NCBI GenBank assembly: GCA_030148665.1
Contig: JASBSZ010000007.1
Span: 17,171-81,170 of the forward strand
Reading direction: 5' to 3'
DNA from: Alphaproteobacteria bacterium
GTDB lineage: Bacteria > Pseudomonadota > Alphaproteobacteria > Rhodobacterales > Rhodobacteraceae
DNA: 64,000 nucleotides
The position numbers and the translations under genes are program-made. The notes beneath the pieces are model-generated. The model was not told where the DNA came from. It worked only from the letters and a program-made list of their open reading frames with translations, and did not search any database. Shown here piece after piece: positions 27,139-35,723 of the stretch; position 1 is the first letter of the stretch; every line of letters starts with the position of its first letter.

Positions 27139-27876
27139 ATGTTCTTGGACATATCCCTTGGCGGCGCGGCATTGGGCGGGTTGCTTTCCTTCCTGTCACC
27201 CTGCGTGTTGCCGCTGGTACCGTTCTATTTCTGTTATATGGCCGGCATATCGATGGCCGAGCTGCGCGAAGACGGAATCGCACCGGGTGCGCAGCGCCGT
27301 CTTTTCGTTCTGGCAATCTTCTTTGCCATCGGCGTGACCACGATCTTTGTCTTTCTGGGCATGGCGGCAACCGCCATCGGCCAGGCCTTTGGCGACTGGA
27401 TTCGCCCGCTGTCATACGTGGCCGCCCTGATCCTGTTCCTGTTCGGGCTGCATTTCCTGGGCGTCCTGAAAATCCCGCTGCTTTACAGGCAGATGACCTT
27501 CGAGACCCGGCGCCAACCGTCAACCATTGTCGGTTCCTACGTGACGGGGCTTGCCTTCGGCTTTGGCTGGACGCCCTGTGTCGGGCCTGCGCTGGCGGCG
27601 GTTCTGATGGTGGCCAGCACGCAGGACAGCGTAAGCCGCGGTGCCCTGCTGCTGCTGGTCTACGGGCTGGGCATGACCCTGCCATTCGTGATCGGTGCGC
27701 TTTTCTGTCGGCCCTTCCTGAACTGGATGCAACGCAAGCGGAAATATCTCGGCCATATCGAAAAGGCGATGGGCGTCTTTCTGATCATCTTTGCGGTGCT
27801 GATCGCAACCAATACGGTGACACGCATCTCGCAATTCCTGATCGACTATTTCCCGGGGCTCACCGCGATCGGCTGA
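27139..27876 (+). CDS. soxV: CcdA/DsbD-family thiol electron transporter SoxV
   Basis: 245 aa, six predicted membrane spans. The start is the ATG at 27139 after AAGGAA; the ATG at 27109 falls in the soxV -10 box. The conserved cysteines of the CcdA family occur in LSPCVLPLVPFYFCYMAG and FGWTPCVGPAL. SoxV carries reductant from cytoplasmic thioredoxin across the membrane to periplasmic SoxS or SoxW, which in turn serve SoxY. No soxW follows; a hairpin and a new promoter precede soxX. Confidence 0.9.
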   Translation: MFLDISLGGAALGGLLSFLSPCVLPLVPFYFCYMAGISMAELREDGIAPGAQRRLFVLAIFFAIGVTTIFVFLGMAATAIGQAFGDWIRPLSYVAALILFLFGLHFLGVLKIPLLYRQMTFETRRQPSTIVGSYVTGLAFGFGWTPCVGPALAAVLMVASTQDSVSRGALLLLVYGLGMTLPFVIGALFCRPFLNWMQRKRKYLGHIEKAMGVFLIIFAVLIATNTVTRISQFLIDYFPGLTAIG

Positions 27877-27882
27877 CAATCA

Positions 27883-27902
27883 CGCACGGCCGGGTCCGTG
27901 CG
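27883..27902 (+). terminator. Hairpin after soxV
   Basis: CGCACGG (27883-27889) and CCGTGCG (27896-27902) form a 7-bp stem with a 6-nt loop, 6 nt past the soxV stop. Only a short T run (ATTT) comes a few bases later, so termination is probably partial. Confidence 0.4.
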
Positions 27903-27998
27903 CCCCATTTCACATCGTATCCGTTTGATTCGATGCAGCCCGGACACGGCGTTTCACGAACAATCATTACCGACGTATTCACATCTTTGAATTTTTTG

Positions 27999-28027
27999 TT
28001 GTGTAAAAGGGGATTCTCACATAGAAT
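27999..28027 (+). promoter_or_regulatory. soxX promoter with palindromic operator on the -10
   Basis: TTGTGT (27999-28004), 17-nt spacer and TAGAAT (28022-28027) make a plausible sigma-70 promoter 28 bp upstream of soxX. The perfect inverted repeat ATTCT-CACAT-AGAAT spans 28013-28027 and covers the -10. It is a good candidate SoxR operator; published SoxR systems are reported to bind the soxS-soxV gap and the gap before soxX. Confidence 0.6.
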
Positions 28028-28055
28028 TGAACGGGCATGAAACAGGGAGGAATAA

Positions 28056-28514
28056 ATGAAGCCGTATCAACTGGCACTCATCCCGGCGTCATTTCTCGCA
28101 ATGGCAACATTGGCCTCGGCCGGTACGATCAAACCGGATGATGTCGTATTCGCACCAAACGGCGCGGTGTCCACATCGTTGACCGGCACCCCGGGAGACC
28201 CGGCAAACGGCCGCAAGGTCTTTGCCAACCGCAAGCTGGGCAACTGCCTGGCGTGTCACAAGAACTCGGATCTGTCGGAACAGCAGTTCCACGGTGAAAT
28301 CGGCCCCGCCCTAGACGGTGTCGCCGAGCGATATGACGAAGCGCAACTTCGCGGAATTCTGGTGAATTCGAAAAAGACCTTCGAAGGCACCATCATGCCA
28401 TCCTTTTACCGCCTCAAGAACGGCGCGCGGACCATGAAGAAATTCCAGGGCAAGACCATACTGACAGCCCAACAGGTCGAGGACGTGGTCGCCTATCTCA
28501 AGACACTCAAGTAA
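28056..28514 (+). CDS. soxX: Sulfur oxidation c-type cytochrome SoxX
   Basis: 152 aa with a signal peptide (LALIPASFLAMATLASAG). The haem motif CLACH begins at Cys64, and the Met ligand is in IMPSFYRLKNG. The start follows CAGGGAGGAA. SoxX pairs with SoxA to form SoxAX, which oxidatively attaches thiosulfate to the SoxY cysteine in the periplasm. It is the first gene of the main soxXYZABCD run and has its own promoter. Confidence 0.95.
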   Translation: MKPYQLALIPASFLAMATLASAGTIKPDDVVFAPNGAVSTSLTGTPGDPANGRKVFANRKLGNCLACHKNSDLSEQQFHGEIGPALDGVAERYDEAQLRGILVNSKKTFEGTIMPSFYRLKNGARTMKKFQGKTILTAQQVEDVVAYLKTLK

Positions 28515-28525
28515 CGGAGACATCC

Positions 28526-28954
28526 ATGAACCTGTCCAGAAGACAAGCACTGGCACTTGGTGGAGCGGTCGTCACTGTCAGCCTCGTCCCCATCGATTTC
28601 GCGATGGCCGCATCCGATGAGGCCACCAAGGAGGCGATCAACGCCTTTACCGGCGGGGCCGATATCGCTGACGGTGGCGTCAAGCTGACCACCCCGGAAA
28701 TTGCCGAAAACGGCAACACGGTGCCGATATCGGTGTCCGCGCCCGGCGCGGTCAGCATAATGATCATCGCCACCCGCAACCCGAATCCGGGGGTCGTGAC
28801 CTTCAACTTCGGCGCCATGGCGAAACCCGCTGCGGCAACCCGCATCCGCCTGGCCGGCACACAGAACGTGATCGCCGTGGCCAAGATGGCGGATGGAACA
28901 TTCAGGAAAACCAGCAACGCCGTCAAAGTCACGATCGGCGGTTGCGGCGGCTGA
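28526..28954 (+). CDS. soxY: Thiosulfate oxidation carrier protein SoxY
   Basis: 142 aa. A Tat signal (NLSRRQALALGGAVVTVS) exports it folded, probably together with SoxZ. The protein ends in the invariant GGCGG arm, with Cys140 as the swinging thiol to which sulfur intermediates are bound. It lies 11 nt after soxX and 25 nt before soxZ. Confidence 0.97.
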   Translation: MNLSRRQALALGGAVVTVSLVPIDFAMAASDEATKEAINAFTGGADIADGGVKLTTPEIAENGNTVPISVSAPGAVSIMIIATRNPNPGVVTFNFGAMAKPAAATRIRLAGTQNVIAVAKMADGTFRKTSNAVKVTIGGCGG

Positions 28955-28979
28955 CCCCAAGGATACGGAGACCCAGGAA

Positions 28980-29309
28980 ATGGCAAAAATCAAACCTCGT
29001 GTGAAAGTTCCCAGATCGGTCAAGGCGGGCGAATTCTTTACCGTCAAGACACTGATCAATCACAAGATGGAATCCGGTCAGCGCAAGGACAAGAAAACCG
29101 GCAAGAAGATCCCGCGCAAGATCATCAATTTCTTCGAGGCGAGCTTCAACGGAACCCCGGTATTCACGGCCGATATCCAGCCGGCGGTTTCAAGCAACCC
29201 GTTCTTCCAGTTCTCGATGAAGGTCGACGGACCCGGCAAGCTGGCGTTCAAGTGGGTTGATGACGATGGCTCGGTCTACGAGACGGCAAAACCTATCAAG
29301 ATTGGCTGA
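28980..29309 (+). CDS. soxZ: Thiosulfate oxidation carrier complex protein SoxZ
   Basis: 109 aa from the ATG at 28980 (CCAGGAA upstream). It has no signal peptide, as expected because it is exported with SoxY. The immunoglobulin-like fold is suggested by VPRSVKAGEFFTVKTLINHKM and by FKWVDDDGSVYETAKPI. The SoxYZ heterodimer carries sulfur species between the Sox enzymes. Confidence 0.96.
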   Translation: MAKIKPRVKVPRSVKAGEFFTVKTLINHKMESGQRKDKKTGKKIPRKIINFFEASFNGTPVFTADIQPAVSSNPFFQFSMKVDGPGKLAFKWVDDDGSVYETAKPIKIG

Positions 29310-29339
29310 AAACAAAAACACAACAGGGAGTTTAAAGCC

Positions 29340-30203
29340 ATGAAAAAAACAACAAGAACGGCCATGATCGGCGCTTTCCTCGCGGCCTCGCTTGCCTTTT
29401 CGGCACAGGCCGGTGGAATGAACACCGAGCTGGTCATCGACACCGACAATGGCCCGGTCAAGATCATCACCCATGTCAAGAACCCGCCAAAGGGTTCTCC
29501 GCTGAGCGAGCTGTATTCAGGCTGGGTCTTCCGTTCCAAGGAAACCCAGGCGCTGGAAACGGACGATTTCGACAACCCCGGCATGATATTTGTCGAGCAG
29601 GCCCGCGACGCATGGAACACACCCGACGGAACGGTCGGGAAATCATGCGCCGATTGCCACGGCGACCCCTCCAGCATGAAGGGCCTGCGCACGGTCCTGC
29701 CACGGTGGGACGCAAAGCTGGGCAAGCTGATGACGCTTGAGGACTATGTCAACGAAAGCCGGGTCAAGTACATGGGCGCCAAGCCGTGGAAATATGGCGG
29801 CGGGCAGCTGACGGCCATGGTCGCGCTGATCTCGATGCAGTCGCGCGGAATGCCGGTCAACGTCAAGACAGACGGCCCCGTACGCAAGTTCTGGGAGCTG
29901 GGCAAGAAGCTGTATTACACCCGTGTCGGACAGCTGGACATGGCCTGTTCGAACTGCCACGAGGACAATTACGGCAAATACATCAGGGCCGACCACCTGT
30001 CACAGGGCCAGATCAACGGCTTTCCGGCCTACCGGCTGAAGAATGCCAAGCTGAACTCGGTCCACGGGCGGTTCAAGGGCTGCATGAAGAACATCCGCGC
30101 AACCCCTTACAAGGTGGGCTCGGACGAATTCAAGGCGCTTGAACTGTATGTCGCCTCGCGCGGCAACGGGCTGTCCGTCGAGGCGCCCTCGGTGCGCAAC
30201 TGA
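29340..30203 (+). CDS. soxA: Di-haem c-type cytochrome SoxA
   Basis: 287 aa with a signal peptide (RTAMIGAFLAASLAFSAQA). Two haem motifs are present, CADCH from Cys103 and CSNCH from Cys203, so this is the di-haem form. Cys248 in KGCMKNIRATPY is the haem-ligating cysteine that becomes persulfurated during catalysis. With SoxX it forms the L-cysteine S-thiosulfotransferase that loads SoxY. It follows soxZ by 30 nt. Confidence 0.96.
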   Translation: MKKTTRTAMIGAFLAASLAFSAQAGGMNTELVIDTDNGPVKIITHVKNPPKGSPLSELYSGWVFRSKETQALETDDFDNPGMIFVEQARDAWNTPDGTVGKSCADCHGDPSSMKGLRTVLPRWDAKLGKLMTLEDYVNESRVKYMGAKPWKYGGGQLTAMVALISMQSRGMPVNVKTDGPVRKFWELGKKLYYTRVGQLDMACSNCHEDNYGKYIRADHLSQGQINGFPAYRLKNAKLNSVHGRFKGCMKNIRATPYKVGSDEFKALELYVASRGNGLSVEAPSVRN

Positions 30204-30214
30204 TCACCTCTGGC

Positions 30215-30237
30215 GGGGGGCCTGAAATGGGCCCCTC
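30215..30237 (+). promoter_or_regulatory. GC-rich hairpin after soxA
   Basis: GGGGCC (30217-30222) pairs with GGCCCC (30230-30235) around a 7-nt loop, with further weak pairs outside. It lies 12 nt past the soxA stop at the start of a 275-bp soxA-soxB gap. With no T run, it more likely protects or attenuates the message than ends it. Confidence 0.4.
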
Positions 30238-30424
30238 GCAACCTGCCGCCGCCGGGTATTCCCGACGTGTCGCGGGCCCTTTGACTTTCCCGTTGTCGCC
30301 ACCTGGCCCACGCCACGGAACCATCGGTCCGATCCGGTGTCTTGCGCATGATCCCTTCCTTCATGCGCCCTGGCGCGACCAGACACGCAACGGCCGGCCA
30401 ATGACGGATTGATGCGCCATACCG

Positions 30425-30442
30425 CGCCCCATGCATGGGGCG
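30425..30442. promoter_or_regulatory. 18-bp perfect palindrome upstream of soxB
   Basis: CGCCCCATGCATGGGGCG is fully self-complementary and lies 36 bp before the soxB start, within the otherwise featureless soxA-soxB gap. It could be an operator or an mRNA stem next to the AGGAG ribosome binding site. Confidence 0.5.
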
Positions 30443-30478
30443 ACGCAAACGGACAGACCACAACAGGAGTTTCTCCAC

Positions 30479-32176
30479 ATGATTTCCCGACGTGATTTTC
30501 TGCAGGCTTCCATGGCTGCTTCGGCCATCTACGGCAGCTCGGCCTTTGGCAACTGGGCGCGCCTCGCCGCCGCCCAGCGCCTGAGCCAGGACGAATTGCT
30601 GAAATTCGAAACCTATGGAAATGTCTCGCTGATTCACGTCACCGACATTCATGGCCAGCTGAAGCCGATCTATTTCCGCGAACCCGAGATCAATATCGGG
30701 GTCGGCGCCAACCGGGGCAAGGTGCCCCATGTTACCGGCGCAGCCTTTCGCAAGCTGTATGGAATCAAGCCGGGCAGCGCCGACGCCTATGCCCTGACCT
30801 ATGACGATTTCACCGCCCTGGCCAGGGCCTATGGCCGGATGGGTGGGCTCGATCGGGTGGCGACGGTCATCAACGCCATTCGTGCCGACCGGCCAGATGC
30901 GCTGCTGCTGGATGGCGGCGATACATGGCATGGCTCATATACCTGCTACCAGACGCAGGGGCAGGACATGGTCAACGTGATGAACGCATTGAAACCCGAC
31001 GCGATGACCTTTCACTGGGAATTCACCCTGGGCAGCGAGAGGGTGCAGGAAATCGTTGACGGCCTGCCCTTTGCCGCGCTGGGCCAGAACATATTCGACA
31101 AGGAATGGGACGAACCCGCGGATCTGTTTGCCCCCTACAAGATGTTCGAACGCGGCGGTGTCAAGATCGCCGTGATCGGGCAGGCATTTCCCTACATGCC
31201 GATTGCCAATCCGGGCTGGATGTTCCCCGAATACAGTTTCGGCATCCGCGAGGAACACATGCAGGAAACCGTGGACGAGGTGCGCGCAAAGGGTGCCGAA
31301 CTCGTCGTCCTGCTCAGCCACAACGGTTTCGACACCGACAAGAAGATGGCCGGTCGGATCAAGGGTATCGATGTCATCCTTTCCGGCCACACGCATGACG
31401 CCATTCCCGAACCCGTCCTGGTGGGCAAGACGGTCATCGTCGCATCCGGCTCGAACGGCAAGTTCGTCAGCCGTGTCGATCTGGACGTGCGGAATGGCCG
31501 GATGATGGGTTTCCGGCACAAGCTGATTCCGATCTTTTCCGACGTCATCAGCGCGGACAAGGAAATCACCACGCTGATCGACGAACAGCGCGCGCCATTT
31601 CTTTCGCAACTGTCCGAGGTGATCGGCAAGACCGACAGCCTGCTATACCGGCGTGGTAACTTCAACGGCACCTGGGACGACCTGATCTGCAACGCACTGA
31701 TCGACGAACGCGACGCCGACATCGCACTGTCGCCCGGCTTTCGCTGGGGTCCCAGCCTGGTGCCCGGCCAGGACATCACCCGCGAAGACCTGTTCGGCGC
31801 CACAGCGATGACCTATCCGGCTGCCTACCGGGTGGAAATGACCGGCGCGCGGCTGAAACTGATTCTCGAAGACGTCGCCGACAACCTGTTCAACCCCGAT
31901 CCCTATTATCAGCAGGGCGGTGACATGGTGCGCGTCGGGGGCATGGGTTATTCCATCGATGTCGGCAAGACGATCGGAAACCGCATCTCGAACATGACCC
32001 TGTTGAAAACCGGCAAACCGATCGATCCCGGCAAGACCTATGTCGTTGCGGGTTGGGCGTCGGTCAATCAGGGGACCAAGGGCCCGAACATCTGGGATGT
32101 GGTCGAAAACTACATCCGCCGGCAGGGCACGGTCACCATCGACCCGAACAAGACCGTAAAGGTGACCGGCACCTGA
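30479..32176 (+). CDS. soxB: Thiosulfohydrolase SoxB
   Basis: 565 aa from the ATG at 30479 after AGGAG; upstream in-frame codons lie across the palindrome and are discounted. A Tat signal (ISRRDFLQASMAASAIYG) leads to the periplasm. Dimanganese-site motifs are HVTDIHGQLKP, LLDGGDTWHGS, TFHWEFTLG and LSGHTHDA. The SoxB-specific FHWEF replaces the NHE motif of ordinary 5'-nucleotidases. It hydrolyses the sulfonate from SoxY-bound S-sulfonate to release sulfate. Confidence 0.96.
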   Translation: MISRRDFLQASMAASAIYGSSAFGNWARLAAAQRLSQDELLKFETYGNVSLIHVTDIHGQLKPIYFREPEINIGVGANRGKVPHVTGAAFRKLYGIKPGSADAYALTYDDFTALARAYGRMGGLDRVATVINAIRADRPDALLLDGGDTWHGSYTCYQTQGQDMVNVMNALKPDAMTFHWEFTLGSERVQEIVDGLPFAALGQNIFDKEWDEPADLFAPYKMFERGGVKIAVIGQAFPYMPIANPGWMFPEYSFGIREEHMQETVDEVRAKGAELVVLLSHNGFDTDKKMAGRIKGIDVILSGHTHDAIPEPVLVGKTVIVASGSNGKFVSRVDLDVRNGRMMGFRHKLIPIFSDVISADKEITTLIDEQRAPFLSQLSEVIGKTDSLLYRRGNFNGTWDDLICNALIDERDADIALSPGFRWGPSLVPGQDITREDLFGATAMTYPAAYRVEMTGARLKLILEDVADNLFNPDPYYQQGGDMVRVGGMGYSIDVGKTIGNRISNMTLLKTGKPIDPGKTYVVAGWASVNQGTKGPNIWDVVENYIRRQGTVTIDPNKTVKVTGT

Positions 32177-32210
32177 AAACACCGCAACCCCGAGAAAGCA
32201 GAGCCTTGCC

Positions 32211-33479
32211 ATGTCCGAAAGGGAAAAGACGGTCAGAACCCGCAGGACATTCCTGAAAGGATCCGTGGCCGCCCTCGGCGGGGCCGCCGCCACCCCCGCG
32301 CTGGCGGGGCAGCTTCCTGATCCGGCCATCACCGAGGTTCAACCCTGGCGCCGTCGTCTGGGCCCGGGCGTCGATGCGTCCCCTTACGGCCTGCCCAGCC
32401 CGTTCGAATCGCATGTCCAAAGGCGCAACGTGCCCTGGCTGACGGCGGAAACCCGCAGTTCCATCAACTTTACCCCGCTGCATCAGCTCGATGGCACGAT
32501 CACCCCCAACGGCCTGTGTTTCGAGCGCCACCACAGCGGCGTGGCCGAAATCGACCCCTCCAGACACCGCCTGATGATCAACGGGCTGGTCGAGCAGCCG
32601 TTGGTCTTTACACTTGACGACATCAGGCGTTTCCCTCGTGAAAACCGCATCTATTTCATGGAATGCACCGCCAATGGTGGCATGGAGTGGCGCGGCCCGC
32701 AGATGAACGGTGTCCAGTTCACCCACGGCATGATCCACAACGTCATGTATACCGGCGTGCCGCTGCGGCTGATCCTGCAAGAGGCGGGTATCAGGCCAAA
32801 TGCGAGCTGGCTGCTGGCCGAAGGGGGCGACGCGGCGGCGATGACCCGTACGCTCCCACTGGAAAAGGCGCTCGATGATTGCATGGTTGCCTTTGCCCAG
32901 AACGGCGAGGCCCTGCGCGCCGAGAACGGCTATCCGCTGCGTCTGCTGGTGCCCGGTTGGGAAGGCAACATGTGGATCAAGTGGCTGCGCCGGCTTGAGC
33001 TGGGCGACAAGCCCTGGATGCAACGCGAGGAAACCTCGAAATACACCGACCTGATGCCCGATGGAACCGCACGCCGGTTCACCTGGGTCATGGATGCCAA
33101 ATCGGTCATCACCAGCCCCAGCCCGCAGGCCCCCATCACCCACGGCAGGGGGCCGCTTGTCATCACCGGGTTGGCCTGGTCGGGTCACGGGATCATCACC
33201 AGGGTCGATGTCACGCTGGATGGCGGGCGCAACTGGATCGAGGCGCGCATTGACGGCCCCCGCCTGCCAAAATCACTGCATCGCTTTTACCTTGAAATCG
33301 ACTGGGACGGCCGGCCGATGCTGCTGCAATCGCGGGCGATTGATGAAACCGGCTATGTGCAGCCGACGATGAAAGCGCTCAGGGCGATCCGGGGTGAAAA
33401 TTCGGTCTATCATAACAACGGCATCCAGACCTGGCATGTGCGGAAAAATGGCGAGGTGGAAAATGTCGAGGTTTCATAA
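32211..33479 (+). CDS. soxC: Sulfane dehydrogenase molybdenum subunit SoxC
   Basis: 422 aa with a Tat signal (RTRRTFLKGSVAALGGAAA). It is a sulfite oxidase-family protein: the molybdenum-ligating Cys lies in IYFMECTANGG, and a molybdopterin-binding region (LLVPGWEGNMWIKWLRR) and a C-terminal dimerisation domain follow. With SoxD it oxidises the outer sulfur of SoxY-bound persulfide, giving a six-electron gain. Its last 17 nt overlap the soxD start. Confidence 0.95.
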   Translation: MSEREKTVRTRRTFLKGSVAALGGAAATPALAGQLPDPAITEVQPWRRRLGPGVDASPYGLPSPFESHVQRRNVPWLTAETRSSINFTPLHQLDGTITPNGLCFERHHSGVAEIDPSRHRLMINGLVEQPLVFTLDDIRRFPRENRIYFMECTANGGMEWRGPQMNGVQFTHGMIHNVMYTGVPLRLILQEAGIRPNASWLLAEGGDAAAMTRTLPLEKALDDCMVAFAQNGEALRAENGYPLRLLVPGWEGNMWIKWLRRLELGDKPWMQREETSKYTDLMPDGTARRFTWVMDAKSVITSPSPQAPITHGRGPLVITGLAWSGHGIITRVDVTLDGGRNWIEARIDGPRLPKSLHRFYLEIDWDGRPMLLQSRAIDETGYVQPTMKALRAIRGENSVYHNNGIQTWHVRKNGEVENVEVS

Positions 33480-34086
33480 CCTTCTGGCGGTTGCGCTCGT
33501 CCTCGTGCCTCTGCCTGCCGGTGCCGGCAAGCTGGGCCTCGGCCGCCCTGCCCTGCCGGCCGAGATCCGCGCCTGGGACAGGGACGTCCGCCCCGACGGG
33601 CAAGGCCTGCCTGATGGCAAGGGCAGCGTGGCCCAGGGCGAGGAAATCTACCAGGAACGCTGTGCCGCCTGTCACGGCGATTTCGGCGAGGGTGTGGGGC
33701 GCTGGCCGGCGCTGGCCGGCGGGCAGGACAGCCTGACCGATGATCGTCCGCTGAAAACCGTCGGTTCGTACTGGCCGTATCTTTCGACTGTGTGGGACTA
33801 TGTTAACCGGGCCATGCCATATGGCGATGCGGCAACGCTGAGCGCAGATGAAACCTATGCGCTGGTCGCCTATATCCTGTATCTCAACGATATCGTCACC
33901 GAAGAGGATTTCGTCCTGACGCGCGAGAACCTTCCGTCAATCCAGCTGCCCAACAGGCCGGGTTTTCGCGATGATGACCGGCCACAGGCCGAGTACCCCC
34001 TGTTTCGCGACCATTGCACAAAGGATTGCAAGGCCGACGTCAGAATTCTGAGGCGTGCCGAAAATCCCGACCTTACGCCAAAATAA
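33463..34086 (+). CDS. soxD: SoxD-type cytochrome c, short single-haem form
   Basis: 207 aa from the ATG at 33463, preceded by GAGGTGGA; it overlaps soxC. A signal peptide ends near LVPLPAGAG. One haem motif is present, Cys67-Ala-Ala-Cys70-His71, with a probable Met ligand at residue 118 (NRAMPYG). SoxD proteins of the Paracoccus type are about twice as long and di-haem; the second haem domain is absent here. Only 97 bp separate the stop from the next gene and they hold no CxxCH codons, so a frameshift does not explain the shortness. It should accept electrons from SoxC and pass them to a small cytochrome c. Confidence 0.87.
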   Translation: MSRFHNLLAVALVLVPLPAGAGKLGLGRPALPAEIRAWDRDVRPDGQGLPDGKGSVAQGEEIYQERCAACHGDFGEGVGRWPALAGGQDSLTDDRPLKTVGSYWPYLSTVWDYVNRAMPYGDAATLSADETYALVAYILYLNDIVTEEDFVLTRENLPSIQLPNRPGFRDDDRPQAEYPLFRDHCTKDCKADVRILRRAENPDLTPK

Positions 34087-34183
34087 CCGCGCCCGTGACC
34101 GCGCGCCGGCCCCGCCAACATGTTGCCCCTGACCGCTCACCCGGCTAGCCTGTGTGCAATCGGGCCATGTCGGGTTGAGGGAA

Positions 34184-35716
34184 ATGAACGCATATACAGG
34201 CAACCATCTGGCGCAGAGCATCCGAAAGGCCAGCCTGGGCCGCAAAGACACGCCTTTCATACACCATGCAGGCGGCGAGACCCTTTCCTATGGCCAGTTC
34301 TTTGCCAATGCCGAGCGCATGGCCGCCACCCTGATCGACGCTGGCCTGCAACCGGGCGACCGGGTGGCCGTGCAGGCTGCCAAGACGGTTGCGATGCTCG
34401 AACTTTATGTGGGAACGGTTCTGGCGGGCGGCACCTTTCTGCCCCTGAACCCCGCCTATACAACCAGCGAAATCGACTATTTCCTGAACGATGCCGCCCC
34501 GCGCGTGTTTGTCTGCGATCCAGCGCGCACCGATGATCTGGCGCCCGTCGCGCGTGCTGCCGGAACCAGCCATCTGTGGACCCTTGGCGCAGACGGGAAA
34601 GGCAGCCTGACCGACCGGCGCGATACATATGCGCCCGGCTTTCACGCCGTCAAACGCGGCCCCGAGGATCTGGCAGCGATCCTCTATACATCGGGCACGA
34701 CCGGGCGTTCCAAGGGGGCCATGCTGTCCCACCGGGCGCTTGAATCAAACTCGCAAACCCTGCGGGCGCTGTGGCGATTCACCTCTGACGACGTGCTGAT
34801 CCACGCCTTGCCGATCTTTCACACCCACGGCCTGTTCGTTGCCACCAATATCACCATGATGGCCGGCGGCAGCCTGATCTTTCTGCCGAAATTCGATGCT
34901 GACACGATCATCCGGGAAATGCCCCACGCCACGGCCATGATGGGGGTGCCGACCTTTTACACCCGCCTGCTGGAACAGCCCGGCCTGGCGCAGGCCGCAC
35001 GCAACATGCGGCTGTTCATTTCCGGCTCGGCCCCGCTGCTGGATGAAACCCACCGCCGTTGGCAGGCCGTCACCGGGCATGCGATTCTGGAACGATACGG
35101 CATGACCGAAACCAACATGACCACCTCGAACCCCTATGAGGGCGAACGTCGCCCCGGCACCGTCGGCTTTGCCCTGCCGGGGGTCGAGATCAGGGTTTGC
35201 GACGACAGCGGTGCCCAGCTGCCCCAGGGCGAAATCGGCGTGCTCGAGGTCCGGGGGCCGAACCTGTTTTCAGGCTATTGGCAAATGCCGGAAAAAACGG
35301 CCGAGGAAATGCGCGAAGATGGTTTTTTCATCACCGGCGATGTGACCCGCATCGACAGTGACGGATATCTGCAGATCGTTGGCCGTGCCAAGGACATGAT
35401 CATTTCCGGCGGCCTGAATGTTTACCCGAAAGAGGTTGAAAGCCTGATCGACGCCATTGACGGCGTTCTGGAAAGCGCCGTCATCGGCGTGCCCCACCCG
35501 GATTTCGGCGAGGGCGTCGTTGCCGTGGTGGTGCCGGAACGGGGAGCGGAGCTTGATGTGGCGCAGATCATGGCGCCGCTTGAAAAATCACTGGCAAGTT
35601 TCAAGCAGCCAAAGAAGGTGATTTTTGTCGAGGCGTTGCCACGAAACACCATGGGCAAGGTGCAGAAAAACGCCCTGCGAAAGGATTACGCCCGGCTATT
35701 TTCTGCACAAGCCTGA
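34184..35716 (+). CDS. matB: Malonyl-CoA synthetase (MatB-type acyl-CoA ligase)
   Basis: 510 aa from the ATG at 34184 after GAGGGAA. ANL-family motifs are YTSGTTGRSKGAMLSH (P-loop), RYGMTETNM, FITGDVTRIDSDGYLQI and NTMGKVQKNALR with the catalytic lysine. LIHALPIFHTHGLFVATN is typical of malonyl-CoA synthetases, which make malonyl-CoA from malonate, CoA and ATP. It follows soxD by 97 bp on the same strand but is functionally unrelated to sulfur oxidation. No malonyl-CoA decarboxylase gene is beside it. Confidence 0.83.
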   Translation: MNAYTGNHLAQSIRKASLGRKDTPFIHHAGGETLSYGQFFANAERMAATLIDAGLQPGDRVAVQAAKTVAMLELYVGTVLAGGTFLPLNPAYTTSEIDYFLNDAAPRVFVCDPARTDDLAPVARAAGTSHLWTLGADGKGSLTDRRDTYAPGFHAVKRGPEDLAAILYTSGTTGRSKGAMLSHRALESNSQTLRALWRFTSDDVLIHALPIFHTHGLFVATNITMMAGGSLIFLPKFDADTIIREMPHATAMMGVPTFYTRLLEQPGLAQAARNMRLFISGSAPLLDETHRRWQAVTGHAILERYGMTETNMTTSNPYEGERRPGTVGFALPGVEIRVCDDSGAQLPQGEIGVLEVRGPNLFSGYWQMPEKTAEEMREDGFFITGDVTRIDSDGYLQIVGRAKDMIISGGLNVYPKEVESLIDAIDGVLESAVIGVPHPDFGEGVVAVVVPERGAELDVAQIMAPLEKSLASFKQPKKVIFVEALPRNTMGKVQKNALRKDYARLFSAQA

Positions 35717-35723
35717 CACGGGC

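Noticed and set aside
27877..28055. Remnant of soxW between soxV and soxX
   Set aside because: No thioredoxin CxxC codons or coding frame; the region is explained by a hairpin, promoter and operator.
34087..34183. Possible frameshifted second haem domain of SoxD
   Set aside because: The 97-bp gap contains no CxxCH coding pattern in any frame and is too short for a haem domain.
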